Part shown: positions 1-18,113 of the stretch, in pieces
How positions within the stretch are numbered: the stretch's first letter is position 1
How the letters are laid out: each line of letters begins with the position of its first letter
Source of the DNA: Lepas anatifera
Taxonomy: Eukaryota > Arthropoda > Thecostraca > Lepadidae
Assembly (NCBI GenBank): GCA_034440635.1
Contig: JAOTON010000385.1
Location: forward strand, 2,076,501 to 2,140,500
Length of the DNA: 64,000 nt
Reading direction: 5' to 3'
The notes under the pieces: model-generated
Database searches by the model: none
What the model was told of the DNA's origin: nothing
What the model saw: the letters and a program-made list of their open reading frames with translations, nothing else
Translations under genes and position numbers: made by a program

Positions 1-320
1 AAATTATATATCATTCGATTCGGTTTGCTGCGAGGATTCATACAGTTCATGTAGTTTTTCTCTATCTTTACTGGTTCAGATGTAATGGCCTAAATAATTA
101 ATTTACATGTTATCCCTATGACGGCATGTTTTGACCTCTCGTGACCTGAAATGTGACCTGACAAAAAACTGGTTCAACTATCTTCGATAGAGAAGTAGAT
201 GGGCTACCCAACACCGTTTACTGTTTTTGCTACCTACCGTGGTTCTCGAGATCTTAAGGGAGGGGCGGGTACCCCCGTCAAAGCGAAGGTGGCTCAGACC
301 CCCGTCAATGCGCGTATTAA
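1..320 (+). repeat. AGGTCA-rich repeat family, partial copy at the window edge
   Basis: The complement of 33436-33750: shared blocks are ACATGTTATCCCTATGACGG, CGAGATCTTAAGGG, CAAAGCGAAGGTGGCTCAGA and the end CAATGCGCGTATTAAA. It holds TGACCT half-sites at 130-165. 320-540 carries a second, diverged end-like motif (GGCCATCGATGGCC, GGGGCGCGGGTTAA). Confidence 0.75.
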
Positions 321-603
321 ATATGTCATGCTATTTGTTATTGAATTCACGCGAGCTTTCTAATGCACTTTGCAGATTTGCGCTAACCCCCATATTTTCG
401 GAGTTCGAGGGGGCCATCGATGGCCCTCGTTGGGGCAAAGGTGGCGCCGGACCCCCGGTGGGGCGCGGGTTAATTATTTCAAATGAAGCCAAGAAACACT
501 TTTTTACTGCTACGGTTCTTTGGCCACGTAGGAAAAACAGATGAGGGCCCTCCCGGGCGTAGGCAGATTCAAGGGGGCAAAGGGGGACAGGTGCCTTCCG
601 ATC

Positions 604-1300
604 CATAGGCGGATCCAGGATTGCCGATCGGGGGGGGCACCTTTTCGGGGGGTACCATTCGGTCCAGGGGGAACCACCTTTGACCGGCAAAACCTATCAG
701 ATAGGCGCAAAATCCTATCGGTGGGCGCCGATTTTCGCATCGGGAGGAGGGGGGGTGGAAAGCGACATTTAAAGGGAATGTGGCACCTTCACGACGTGAT
801 TTTAACTGAGATAGCCAAGTTGTAAAGCAGGTCGGAAAACCCGGCACTCCACATTTAATTTGTCTTGGAACTCGATATTTCCGTAGAAAAAAGCTAAAAC
901 CTACCTGACACCAGCCCCCTCAGCCCCCGTCGTCGCCGGCGGCCATTGTTGTGAGCTACTGGTGTGACGACATATGCTGACGTCACGATGAGCATCAGCC
1001 GATCGAAGCCCTTGAAGCGTTTCAAGTATGGTAGTAGTTGCCAGATCGTGACGTCATCCACAGGCGGATATTTATTTCTTTTTCTGGAGGAGTATTTTTA
1101 AAAACCAAATATTGAGCTTATTGTACATTTTTCAGAGAAATCGTGAGTGGTTTCACTATTGTTGACTAAAAGTACGCCTAATAACACTAAATTCCAGGAT
1201 TCGACCAAGGTGCCACATTCCCTTTAAGGGCCGCTATCGATCTTTCAGGGGAGTGCCGTGACCCTTTCAGGGCCAAGGGTCGATCGGGGGGCAGTGTCCT
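604..1300. mobile_element. hAT-like MITE copy 1, interrupted by a TTAA element
   Basis: It opens with the family end CATAGGCGGATCCAGG and shares ATTGCCGATCGGGGGG, CAAAACCTATCAGATAGGCG and TCCTATCGGTGGGCGCCGAT with the other copies. At the TTAA of 769-772 the body is interrupted; family sequence resumes at 1228 (CTTTCAGGG, GGGTCGATCGGGGGG) and fades near 1300 without the right terminal repeat. Confidence 0.8.
773..1223. mobile_element. 451-bp TTAA-flanked element nested in MITE copy 1
   Basis: The ends are inverted: AGGGAATGTGGCACCTT at 773 and AAGGTGCCACATTCCCT ending at 1223, each next to TTAA (769-772 and 1224-1227). TTAA duplication is typical of piggyBac-like elements, but the ends do not begin with the usual CCC. 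No coding region is present. A sequence near 46529 with TTAAAGGGAGTGCCACACT and a shared downstream motif (TGAGATAGC, GTAGAGC) looks like a relative. Confidence 0.85.
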
Positions 1301-3839
1301 GAAATTCTCAATTTTAAGTGGAAAACGTATCTTTTTCAAATTTATTTAGGCCTCACCAGGGACTTGTTTTGGCCTCACTTGGCAGAGGAATCCCGGGCAT
1401 GAAAACCGGTAAAATACGCATCTAAATTATGACAGTGAATACCCAAACCATATAAGTATAATCCCCAACCCCCATTGATATAATATCTTGCCTGATTACG
1501 TTCTCTCCAATCTCAAACGCCGATACTACTACTCCCACATACACAGTCAAAAACGATGGCAACGTATAACGCAGCACGAAACAAAACAATGCCGGCCTGC
1601 CATAAACTAAAATATAAAACCCGCAGAAAATAGACCAACGGTGACATGGGAAAAGCAAGGAAAAGTGAGGAAACAAAGGTTTTTGGAGGTATAACAAACT
1701 TTTTCATGTCCCAGAAGTTTCTGGCTCGTTCAAATACAAAAGATGGCGCATACTTTTGCCTAAGCTTGCTTGGGATTGGCTGCTACCAGATTTTCAGGCG
1801 AAGGAAAGACTTCACGCGGGTAGTTGCTCAGTGAGGCCGATTGGATCGAGGCGCATTCGTTTTCGTCCACTTTTAATTTTCGGCAATTAGTTTCATTAGA
1901 ATGGGATACAAATCGCATTTGAAAGGATCAAAATGAAACGTAAATTCCAATCAAGACCACCAATAATGTGAAAGTAATCTTATAATTTTCTGAGAGGCTG
2001 CCAAAGTCAACCCTGACTTTTGGGCTATTTTTTAATGTTGGTAACATTGATGAAGAAATTAGGATATATATTATTTCACTGAGGAAGAAGTGAAACAAAA
2101 TATATTTTTTCCTTAAGAAAAATATATAGGCAAGTTCTGGGTATTTTTATTTTGCGATTTTAGAGCTTCTTTGAAATTTTCAGACGCTCGGAACTACGTC
2201 GTGATTTTGGTCAAAATCTCCACTTTAAGTGAGGCCGATTCCACCTTTCAATATATTTCGTAAAATACAGATTTATTTTTCTTTTGGTTAGTTTTTTGAA
2301 GTTGAAACATGCTTTGGCAACATTTCTAACGTTCGATTGCTCTCAACCGTGCGTTCATTAATGAGAAATAGGATTCCAAAGACATCCAAGTACCGAATTG
2401 GCCTCGGTGAAAAGGCCTCAGCTAGTTTTCGTCCACTCAGAACAATGACGTCACTTCGTCGTATTTGGGGAGCCGAAATGATCTCGGGTGATGAATGGGT
2501 GCGGAAGTGCAGGCGGTGAGATTTTTTTAGTTACTTCGGTAACCTTGGCGAGCCCAGGGTAATAGAGGGCGAGCCCATGTACTATTACTTTACTCTATTG
2601 CCTCGGCCAAGGTAATAGAGAGGCCTTGGCGAGCCTTGTGTTTTGAGGCGGGAATATCAACAATCCGGAGAAGACAGAATATTGAGGTAGTATGGTTATT
2701 GGAAAGAAGACTGGAAATTGAGTGAGTGCGTGGAAGGAATTTGAGTTTGCTGTTGGAAGGGATATTGTGGATGATGGTTCAATTTTGATCCGTGATACTG
2801 CAGCTTACCTTTCAGGAAATTCATGATTAATCGAACCATTTCTCCCATCTTAAATATCTACAGGAGATATGTGGGTACCTACCTACTCAGTACAGTACTG
2901 GGTGAGGTCATAATGCCTTGCAAAAGTTTTCCACAGCTCGGAGAAAGGCTCAGACTGTACCTTTTGCAGCTCATGATTTTTAAGGCTGGGTATGCTTGCT
3001 ATTTTCTTAATATGAACTGATTGTGCAAACAAATATAGGCTGGTGGTTTTCACACATTGAAGCTAAATAATCCTGGCAGTGGTTGAGTGTTTAAACCCCA
3101 CGTCCTGCATTAAATAATGATAGCCTGTGTGCTGCTTGGATGGGTGAAAGTTGGAGAATATCAAAATAAGGGGAAGAGGTATTTTATCTGGTTGGCTACC
3201 TATTTACCATGGCACCAGGGCCAAATAATGTATTGTATATATAAATATTAGAAAAGTGGAGCTTCCTAGTTCTATAATGGGTTAGAGATTCAGGGTTATG
3301 AGATCCTATCTATGTATGAGGTACTTACAATTGCGAGCATCAACATGTTTTCACTCTACTAGGAGGTAGCAGAATGATAATTCTTCACTTCCATTCTACA
3401 ACAGATATTTTCATCTACTTTCAGTAAAAAAACTGGTGGTGCTGCTGCATATATTTCATACCACACACATATATTGATATTAAAGATCATACATAAAGCA
3501 TACACTCCTGAATAATAAAAACATGAGCTCATTCCTCCAAACAAAACCATGGCACAGCTCGTGCTGAAGTGTCCCAGGCGTGGGGCCCCTAAATTGAATC
3601 GGAAGGCATATAGATACAGTCCTAAATCAAATTATTATCCTGAAAAAGTATTGGTTAGGTAAGAAGCAATGAACATGTCTAGGAAAAAGGCTGTGGTGGG
3701 ACTCGTAAGCCTGGAAATGCTAAATGACAAGAAAATGAGGCATGTAAAGAAAGCGGGGAATTTTGGCCTCTTTTTGGGATTTTGGCCTCACTTTCCACCT
3801 TGCGTGAAAGCAATTTCAGGACCCTGTCGGGGGACACGT
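1301..3839. other. Intergenic, no gene recognised
   Basis: AT-rich single-copy-looking DNA. 1318-1390 and 3770-3800 share GGCCTCAC and GTGGAAA motifs next to MITE copies 1 and 2, so the sequence flanking both may belong to a longer relative. Around 2530-2640 a short GGTAATAGAG/GCCTTGGCGAGCC motif recurs. Short open frames lack support. Confidence 0.5.
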
Positions 3840-4095
3840 GCCCCTTGCCCCTGGATCCGCCTATGCCCCGATCGACCCTCAGCGCCCCTAAAATGGTCAT
3901 GGTACCTTCCCCTGAAAGGTCAACGGTGCCCCCTGAAACGCTGCTTCCCACCCCCCCCGAATGCAAAAATCGGCGCCCACTGATAGGATTTTGCGCTCAC
4001 CTGATAGGTTTTGCCGCTCAAAAGTGGCACTCCCTGGTCCGGATGGCACCTCCAGGAAGCCCCCCCTGATTGGCTATCCTGGCTCCGCCAATGTT
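3840..4095. mobile_element. hAT-like MITE copy 2, rearranged
   Basis: The family body is present in the other orientation (GATCGACCCTCAGCGCCCC, ACTGATAGGATTTTGCGC, ACCTGATAGGTTTTGCCG). The left side holds an extra GGATCCGCCTATG terminal motif before the GATCGACC body, so two copies or a rearranged one are joined. The right end reads GGCTCCGCCAATG. No target duplication was recognised. Confidence 0.65.
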
Positions 4096-4839
4096 TCCTA
4101 GGCCTTCTCTCCAATGCCCTATTTCTGCTAGCCTCCTGGCTAGTGGCTATCCCTGTTCTCTTTAGAATGGGGCGGACTCGGTTCCCCTAAGATAATGTAT
4201 TCCAGGCTAGGGACTCAAGCCCCCATCCTCTGAAATATCAGAATGATTATAGTAAATCCTACGGTTAGTAGAGACACTGATAAATCCTGTAGCCGCCACT
4301 TCTTGGTATTTAAAGGTTTACTGAAGGTTTTTTACCTCTGCTAAATTATTTAGAGGAACTCTACTTATGATTTTATCATCATCACCGGCGTAGCAGAGCA
4401 GCATCATGAATAAGAGATACCTGGATCGGAGACTCCCTGTCGGCGCCTTTGATGTGAGCGACAGCGGTCGTCCGCCTAGCGGGAAAAGTGGGAAGCTTCG
4501 ACATACAGGGCGCCGGCCGCCGGACGTCTCGGACGCAGGCGCGTCAAATGGGGAAAACGGCCACGACTCGTCGAAATTGAGGCCACATTTAGCACATCTC
4601 TGCAGACAGCGTGGTTCCAGCTGACCGATGAGTATGTTCTGTACCACGCTTTTCATTTTCCAGGACATTGCCATTAACAGGGGTCAGGGAAAGGGGAGAG
4701 GGTGGCAAACTAAACCCCTCTAAAAGACAAATTTTCCCTGCATTACACGATGACGTCATGTCAGAGGCGAAACAGCAGGGGAAGGGGCGGATTCGGCTGC
4801 CCCATAACTTTCGGACTGGGGGTAGTGCTCCCCCAGCCC
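4096..4839. other. Intergenic, no gene recognised
   Basis: A GC-rich patch at 4420-4600 is open on both strands for about 70-118 codons but carries no recognisable domain. Confidence 0.4.
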
Positions 4840-6580
4840 CCCACTCGAGAGCTGGTGTCAGGAGCCCCCGAGAGCCGGTATCAGGGTACCCAAGAGTCAG
4901 TCAGGGGACCCCGAAAATTAGTCTCAGGAGCACCCTCCCCTCGAGAGTTGGCTTCAGGAGTCCCTCGAGTCATTTTCAGGGGCTCCAAAGACCAGGATTT
5001 AATCACGAGAGACCCAAGTTATTATCAGGGCCCATCCGTTTTGGTCTATGGGGACCTCCTCTCAGGGGTTCCGAAAGCTAATATGGGGATCCGAGAATTA
5101 TTATCATAGGTGCTGCCAAGTGTTAATTTCACGGGCCCCCATGTCTCAAGGACGTCTTTCTCAGGAGCCAAGAGTTCCTTTCAAGGGGCCCTGAAAGCTA
5201 GTCTTGGGACCCAGAATTAGTCTCATGAATACCCGGTTGGTTTCGGGGGGCCGAGCGGTAATCTTGGGAGCCCTTGAGAGTTAGTCCCAGGTTTTGCCCC
5301 CAATTTTGATCTAAGGGGCCCCGAGAGTCAGTCCAGGGGAGCAGCCAAAAGTTAGTCCCAGGGGACCGCCGGGAGTCAGTCTCGGGCATCCGAGAGCTAA
5401 GCCTGTGGACCGGAGCAATCCCCAGAGGAGCTCCCTAGTTTCGGTTTAAGTGGCTCGAGAGTCCGTCTCAGGGGGTCCCGAGTTAGCCGTGGCCCCTTGA
5501 GGGCTAATCTGGGCCTTCGAGATTTAGTCTCAGGAGCACCAAAGATTCAGTATCAGCAGTGCTCCCTACTCGAATGTTAGTCTCAGGAGGCGCCCCAGGA
5601 TTAGTCTCGGAGGGCTGTCGGAAATCATTTCCATCCCCACCCACCGAGAGTCAGCCTCAGGTGACCCCGGGCTAATCTGGATGCCCCTGACAGTAAGTAT
5701 CAGCCCCCTCGCCCCACATGGAGCAAATCTGGGGTCGCAATATATAGTCCCAGAGGTGCTGCCGAGAACTTATCTCAGGAGCCCCGAGATATTATCAGGG
5801 GCTCCCTCAGTTTTCTTCTAAGAGGCCCCCAGGAATCAGTCTGAGTTTCCTGAGAGCTAATCGGTGGAGCGGCCGAAATAAGCCTTATTGAGTGCCACCA
5901 AGTGTTGGTCTCAGGGAGCCCCAGAGCCAGTCTCCGGGATCCCCTAAGAGCTCAACGGGGAGGGGTTAGTTAGTTAAGGGCTTTTTATAAGACGTTCTGT
6001 GCAAAGCACCTTTGCCCGCCTCTAAAGTAGGGGAGAGGGGCCAAAAAATAGCCTTATATGAGTACCCCATGGACCTAAAATAACGGTCCGCCGATGGACC
6101 TTTCATTTCGGGGGGATTATGGTCAATATGAGTTTAGACACCCGGTTGTGATAAGTATTCGATGGGGGCTACCCCATGGTTCCACATCGCACATATGCGC
6201 GATAATCAAGTTGGTAGAAAAAGGTAATCATGTAACGAAAAAGGTCCGGAAATCGTCCTTGGGGCCCCTGAGACCGACTAACGGGGGCCCTGAACCGACT
6301 TTCGGGGAGCCCTGAGACCGACTAACAGGGTGCCCTGAACCGACTTTCGGGGAGCCCTGAGACCGTCTCTCGCAGGCTCTAAGACCAACCCCTCGCGGTG
6401 CCCCTGAGATAGCCTTCGGGGGGCCCTGAGAACAACTCTTGAGGCCCGCCTGAGATAAACTCTCTTGGAAGGGAGCCCTGCGGCCGATTCGGGGCCTCTG
6501 AGAATGCATCTCGGAGACCTCCAGAGTCTGACGCTGGAGCCCCTGATCGGCCCAAAGGGGTCCGCAGACCCCTAGGACCC
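4840..6580. repeat. Degenerate GAGAGTTAGTCTCAGG-type minisatellite
   Basis: Imperfect units of roughly 24-30 bases built on CCCGAGAGTTAGTCTCAGGG. After 6250 the theme changes to CCCTGAGACCGACTAAC and CCCTGAACCGACTTTCGGGG. 5940-6250 is a poorer stretch without clear units. The open frames here are by-products of the repeat. Confidence 0.75.
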
Positions 6581-7101
6581 ACCTCCTTGGTTACGCCACT
6601 GATTTCAACACAGCCTCCCCGCCCGCCTCATTCGAACTAATGCATTCCGGAAGTGATGCGCCCTGTACGTCGTTTCGCGCATGCGCAGTACGGAGTGATC
6701 AGCGCTGTCGGTCGGAGGCGGCGAGTCTCCGATCCAGGTGTCTCTTATTCATGGCAGCATCACGCGCGCTGCACGTGGGGTATATTATTCTTTTTTCGCC
6801 TTAGCTGTAGGTATTAAGCTTTTTTTGCGCTGTCTGTCCATTGCTGGTGCATAGGGTGATATTATTGGTAGTATTTTTCTTTGGGATTTGGGTAGTACGT
6901 CGTTCAGGTGCTATGCTCTGTGTATACCTTGTTTCTTATCTTGGCATGCACCCTAATTAGCCAGGAATCCCTTGCTCTGAGCAGTGTTCCATCTACTTCC
7001 ATTCACTGGGACTCCCCATGGCCTGAATTCCCTTCTCTGGATCCGCCAATGCCAGGAATTCATTCCTAAATCTGCCAATGACCTATATGCTTTCTTTACA
7101 G
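6581..7101. other. Intergenic left flank of the telomere-like element
   Basis: No coding region seen. 6600-6780 is GC-rich with CpG, followed by T-rich sequence. CTGGATCCGCCAATG at 7036 may be a MITE-family end fragment. Confidence 0.4.
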
Positions 7102-7338
7102 GGCCCTGTCGGTATTATGGTAGTAGGCAGATCACATCTCGCGGTTCAAAAGGATCACATTAGAAGGTCCACTGATGAAAGGGTCTACTGTTCATAGGTT
7201 CTACCCTTTGAAAGTTAGACCTTTTGAATAAGAAGTCCAACGTTCAAAAGGTCTAAAAAGGCGTGCTCAGATGCATGAGAGTGGGGTGCATGATGCCGCA
7301 GAGGCGTGCTAAGGCACCTGATAATAGGAGACAATGAG

Positions 7339-8315
7339 AGGTTAGGTTAGGTTAGGCTAGGCTAGGCCTAGGCTAGGCTAGGCCTAGCCTAGGCTAGGCT
7401 AGGCTAGGCTAGGCTAGGCCAGGCTAGGCTAGGCTAGGCTAGGCCAGGCTAGGCTAGGCTGAGCTAGGCTAGGCTAGGCTAGGCTAGGCTAGGCTAGGCT
7501 AGGCTAGGCTAGGCTGGGCCAGGCTAGGCTGAGCTAGGCTAGGCTAAGCTGAGGCTAGGCTGGGCTGAGCTGGGCTAGGCTAGGCTAGGCTGGGCTAGGC
7601 CAGGCTGAGCTGGGCTAGGCTAGGCTGGGCTAGGCTAGGCTAGGCTAGGCCAGGCTAGGCTAGGCTAGGCTAGGCCAGGCTAGGCTGAGCTAGGCTAGGC
7701 TGGGCTGAGGCTAGGCTAGGCTAGGCTAGGCTAGGCTAGGCTGAGGCCAGGCTAGGCTAGGCTAGGCTAGGCTAGGCTAGGCTAGGCTAGGCTAGGCTAG
7801 GCCAGGCTAGGCTAGGCTAGGCTGGGCTAGGCCAGGCTAGGCTAAGCTGGGCCAGGCTAGGCTAGGCCAGGCTAGGCTAGGCCAGGCTAGGCTGGGCTAG
7901 GCTAGGCTAGGCTAGGCTAGGCTGGGCTAGGCTAGGCTAGGCCAGGCCAGGCTAGGCTAGGCTAGGCTGGGCTGGGCTGAGCTGAGCTGGGCTGGCCAGG
8001 CTAGGCTGGGCTAGGCTAGGCTAGGCTAGGCTAGGCTAAGCCAGGCTGGCCAGGCTAGGCCAGGCTAGGCTAGGCCAGGCTAGGCCAGGCTAGGCTAGGC
8101 TGAGGCCAGGCTAGGCTAGGCTAGGCTAGGCTAGGCTGAGCTAGGCTAGGCTAGGCCAGGCCCAGGCTAGGCTAGGCTAGGCTAGGCTGAGGCTGGGCTG
8201 AGGCTAGGCTAGGCTAGGCTAAGCTAGGCTAGGGCTAGGCTAGGCTAGGCTAGGCTAGGCTAGGCTAGGCTAGGGCTAGGCTAGGCTAGGCTAGGCTAGG
8301 CTAGGCACAGGCTAG
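7339..8315 (+). repeat. (CTAGG)n telomere-variant satellite
   Basis: Nearly 200 copies of the pentamer CTAGG (read as GGCTA), with interspersed variants GGCCA, GGCTG and AGCTG. The array opens with three TTAGG units. The variants form higher-order blocks, which suggests repeated local duplication. Confidence 0.95.
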
Positions 8316-8407
8316 GCTAGGTTAGGTTAGGTTAGGTTAGGTTAGGTTAGGTTAGGTTAGGTTAGGTTAGGTTAGGTTAGGTTAGGTTAGGTTAGGTTAG
8401 GTTAGGT
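8316..8407 (+). repeat. Interstitial (TTAGG)n, arthropod telomere motif
   Basis: About 18 uninterrupted copies of TTAGG follow the CTAGG array. CCTAA-type units in the opposite orientation lie at 8696-8721, before the right arm. TTAGG is the telomere repeat of most arthropods. Confidence 0.95.
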
Positions 8408-8435
8408 TGTGAGGTGAGGTGAGGTGAGATCAGGT

Positions 8436-8692
8436 CCCTATTTCCTAATCTGGGGATATCACACCTCTTTCCAGATTCTGAGTGCGCCTCTGGTCTGGGT
8501 ACCACTTTGGGAAATGTTTTAGAAATATCCCCACATTCTGGAAGAAAATCCCTAGAGATGAAACAGACAGAAGGAGGAAAGGTTTGAGTAGTGTTGAGTG
8601 GTACCCAGACCAGAGGTGCACTCAGGTTCTGGAAAGAGGGGTGATATCCCCAGACTAGGAAATAGGGACCAAGGGTATACACAACTGACCTG
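8436..8692. repeat. Inner inverted repeat of the telomere-like element
   Basis: 8438-8510 and about 8597-8690 are inverted copies sharing TGGGGATATCAC, CTCTTTCCAGA and CTCTGGTCTGGGTACCACT. It forms a hairpin at the centre-right of the 1.8-kb element. Confidence 0.8.
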
Positions 8693-8986
8693 ACCTGACC
8701 TAACATAACCTAACCTAACCCTCATTGCCTCCTATTATCAGTTGTCCTAGCACGCCTATGCGGCATCATGCACCCTACTCTCATGCATCTGAGCACGCCT
8801 CTTTGGACTTTTTGAATGTTGGACTTCTATTCAAAAGGTCTGACTTTCAAAAGGTAGAACCTTTGAACATTAGAACCTTTGATCAGTGGACCTTCTGATG
8901 TGATCCTTTTGAACCGGGATGTGATCTGCCTACTACCATAATACTGGCCCTGTCTTCTCCCCTTCCCTGGATCTGTCCATGACCTT

Positions 8987-9229
8987 CATAGGCGGATTCA
9001 GGGGGGCAAGGGGGCACGTGCCCCCGATCGAGCCTCAGCGCCCCCTGAAAGGCGATGGCGCCCCCTGAAATGTCGCTTCCCACCCTCCCCCAGGATGCAA
9101 AAGTTGGCGCCCACTGATAGGATTTGGCGCCCACCTGATAGGTTTTGCGGTCATAAGTGGCGCCCCCTGGTCCGGATGACGCCCCCAGGAAGGTGCCCCT
9201 CCCGATCAGCAATCCTGGATCTGCCTATG
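8987..9229. mobile_element. hAT-like MITE copy 3, intact, 8-bp target duplication
   Basis: Terminal inverted repeats CATAGGCGGATTCAGG and CCTGGATCTGCCTATG enclose 243 bases. The flanks ATGACCTT at 8979-8986 and 9230-9237 are identical. Eight-base duplications and short inverted ends fit hAT-class MITEs. This copy defines the family; it lies only 33 bases from the telomere-like element. Confidence 0.92.
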
Positions 9230-9237
9230 ATGACCTT

Positions 9238-10851
9238 AATCCCCTTACCTGGATACGCCTACACCAGGAATCCCTTGCTATGAATTGCACCTTCACTGGT
9301 TGTCCGGGCGCACCTACGTATAACAGTCCAACTGGAAGAAACATGTAAAATCACAAAAAGGTGGTTCATTCTTAACTGTAGAGTGTTCCTTCATGTTGAG
9401 CAATGACATAAGACAGAAATCAAAGTATAACTCACACTTCCATGACCCTAATCAAAATGTAAACAATAACTACCACATTGACACGTCCTCACGCTCCTAA
9501 CCCAGTGTGCAAAGTATGGCATTTTTGATGAGATGTCGTCGGTGCCAGTGCCCTTGGAGATAGGAGCAAGTGGTGAGAATTTTATCAACCTGGTGCAAAT
9601 TTGTGAGACTGGTGCGAGGAAGGTGACACTGAAAACCAGACAAATAATGTAATGGCTAAATGGTTATAAAGACATGAGAGGGGGCCTTTTAAAAAGTACT
9701 CAACTAACTAATAAGAGAAGTAGCATTGTGTCGTGTGGGTAGGAATGAGTGTGTTTTTCTCCCTGGTATATGGCAGATTGGTGCGATTTTTTGGTGGCTA
9801 GCGGTGCAAGAATTTTAGATGGCTGGTGCGACTTGTCTGGCCTGCTGCCATACTTTGCAGACTGGCTCCGAACCAATAATTCAAAAGGAAGTTGCCTGAT
9901 ATTAGGTTTCAAAAATATGGGTAGAAATTAAAAAGAGAAATTCACTAGTTTGAACCCCACCTAGCCTGGCCTGGCCTGGCCAAAGTGTAAAAAAGTAAAA
10001 ACAAAGTGCTCAAGATTGAGACAGACAGGCGCAGGGCAAATCTGCTGCATCACCCTTGTCAATACAGCTTGGGCGGTGGCCGATTCTATATAGTTGTCTG
10101 TAGTCACATGGCGAAATTAAAGCATGCTACGAAGTTTAAAATGTGTATTTTGCACCGCCACAATGTGAAACACTGTGAAATACCAGTTGAATTTTCTCTC
10201 CAGGCTGAATTAGTACAATGTTAATTCTCAGCAAAGAACACAGACACCAACACACAAGCAGAAGAGAACCTGGCATAGAGGCCCAGTCAAACCTAGACAG
10301 GGCAGGTCGGCAACTTCACTGAGATATTCGGCTGGGGTACATCTGCAAGGACCGGATGGCCGAATCTTGTACTGGATGCACTATCCCCCAGCCAGGTCAA
10401 ACAGGAGGCCTGGGCCTCAATCGATTCAGGATGACAGGGTTCTCGGTCAGAGGGAGGGTTCGGGCACAGAATGGGGCGAGCAATGCGCCTACGATGAAAT
10501 TGCAGTGCTCCACACTTTGCCGAGGAGAATTGGTCCCAGTGTTTCGCCTTTCTCGCACGGTGTCACGGTTATCTCAGTGGATCAGCGCTGCCAGTACTCG
10601 TGGCTGTGTTTCGAGGATGTTGAGATCCCACTATTGTGGGTTGTGCACGTGTGTGAATCTTTGTGTGTGGCTGTTGCCCCTGCGCCTGATGATCGCGATC
10701 CACCAGTCCGTGCCGGACCGGTGCCACACCGCGGACGGGGGCGGGGAGGGGTAAGGAAGGGTTGAGTGGGCAAGGAAACGTTGCTTATTATGAGACAGTG
10801 ACTTGACCTGGACTGTTGACCTAACGTGATATGACCTCTACCCACAATTTT
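9238..10851. other. Intergenic upstream of GTF2H2
   Basis: 9520-9860 has GGTGCGA/TTTTTGGTGGC motifs; 10360-10760 is GC-richer with overlapping open frames of about 132 codons on the plus strand that show no domain. No gene supported. Confidence 0.4.
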
Positions 10852-11046
10852 GGGCCGGGTGGCCTTGTGGCTTCGTTGCCAGTCTTCAGATCGGACAGTA
10901 TGGGTTAACGTGGGTTCAATTCCCACAGCGGGAAACCGCCTTCCGTGTCCGATCTGACCCGGTGAAGGCGATCCTTAAACACCCACGCCCAATGCTCGCT
11001 GTAATTGGGCAAGTGTACCTGTTGGGAGTGGCCTTAATAAAAAACT
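10852..11046 (+). mobile_element. tRNA-derived SINE family B
   Basis: The head GGTGGCCTTGTGGCTTCGTT (A-box) and TGGGTTCAATTCCCAC (B-box) come with a long variable-arm-like insert, as in a class II tRNA such as Ser or Leu. The tail reads CACCCACGCCCAATGCTCGC, TGTAATTGGGCAAGTGTACC and ends TTAATAAAAAAC. It lies 400 bases before the GTF2H2 start codon. Confidence 0.82.
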
Positions 11047-11443
11047 GATGCCCATCGGTTTTTCCGAGGTAACGTCATCTCACGTGGCCAGGTTACGAGG
11101 CCTGATATGACCAGGACCTGACATTTAGGGCAGTTGCTCAAAGCATGAGGCATCAAATATGTAGAGGGTGTGACACTGCGCCCCGTGGTTTTTGTGGTAT
11201 ATAAAAAAGTTTTCCGAGCTGGGTACAGGTGCGTTTAAATTTGAGTTTATGCATATGTCAAAACTTACACAATTCTGCTTCAACTCAGAACATTTTGCCT
11301 CATCAATCAAGTTTTGCCTTATTTGATGGAGGTTTTAAGCTGTCCCAGGAATCTCTGTTGGTCGCCTGCGTATTTCGCAGGCAGGAGCGCATAATAGCGA
11401 GTCTCAGTTTGCTGTACCTACTGTTACAGAGCAAAGTGCTACA

Positions 11444-18113
<6,670 letters not shown>

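Larger units (their letters stand above)
7111..8945. mobile_element. Inverted-repeat element with telomere-like interior, Mutator-like target duplication
   Basis: Arms of about 230 bases at 7111-7340 and 8712-8945 are inverted copies, opening with GGTATTATGGTAGTAGGCAG on the left and with its complement (first base changed) on the right. Both arms hold TTCAAAAGG-type motifs and GCGTGCTCAGATGCATGAGA. The element is flanked by a perfect 9-base direct repeat, GGCCCTGTC, at 7102-7110 and 8946-8954. Long inverted arms, a 9-base target duplication and an unrelated interior are typical of non-autonomous Mutator-like elements. The interior is a CTAGG/TTAGG array plus a second inverted repeat; no transposase is present. 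Family assignment is inference; the boundaries are seen. Confidence 0.85.

Noticed and set aside
7339..8407. A true chromosome end
   Set aside because: Single-copy-like sequence and genes continue on both sides, and the array is enclosed by inverted arms and a target duplication.
10356..10765. Two overlapping 132-codon plus frames
   Set aside because: Overlapping frames in a GC-rich patch without domain or splice support.
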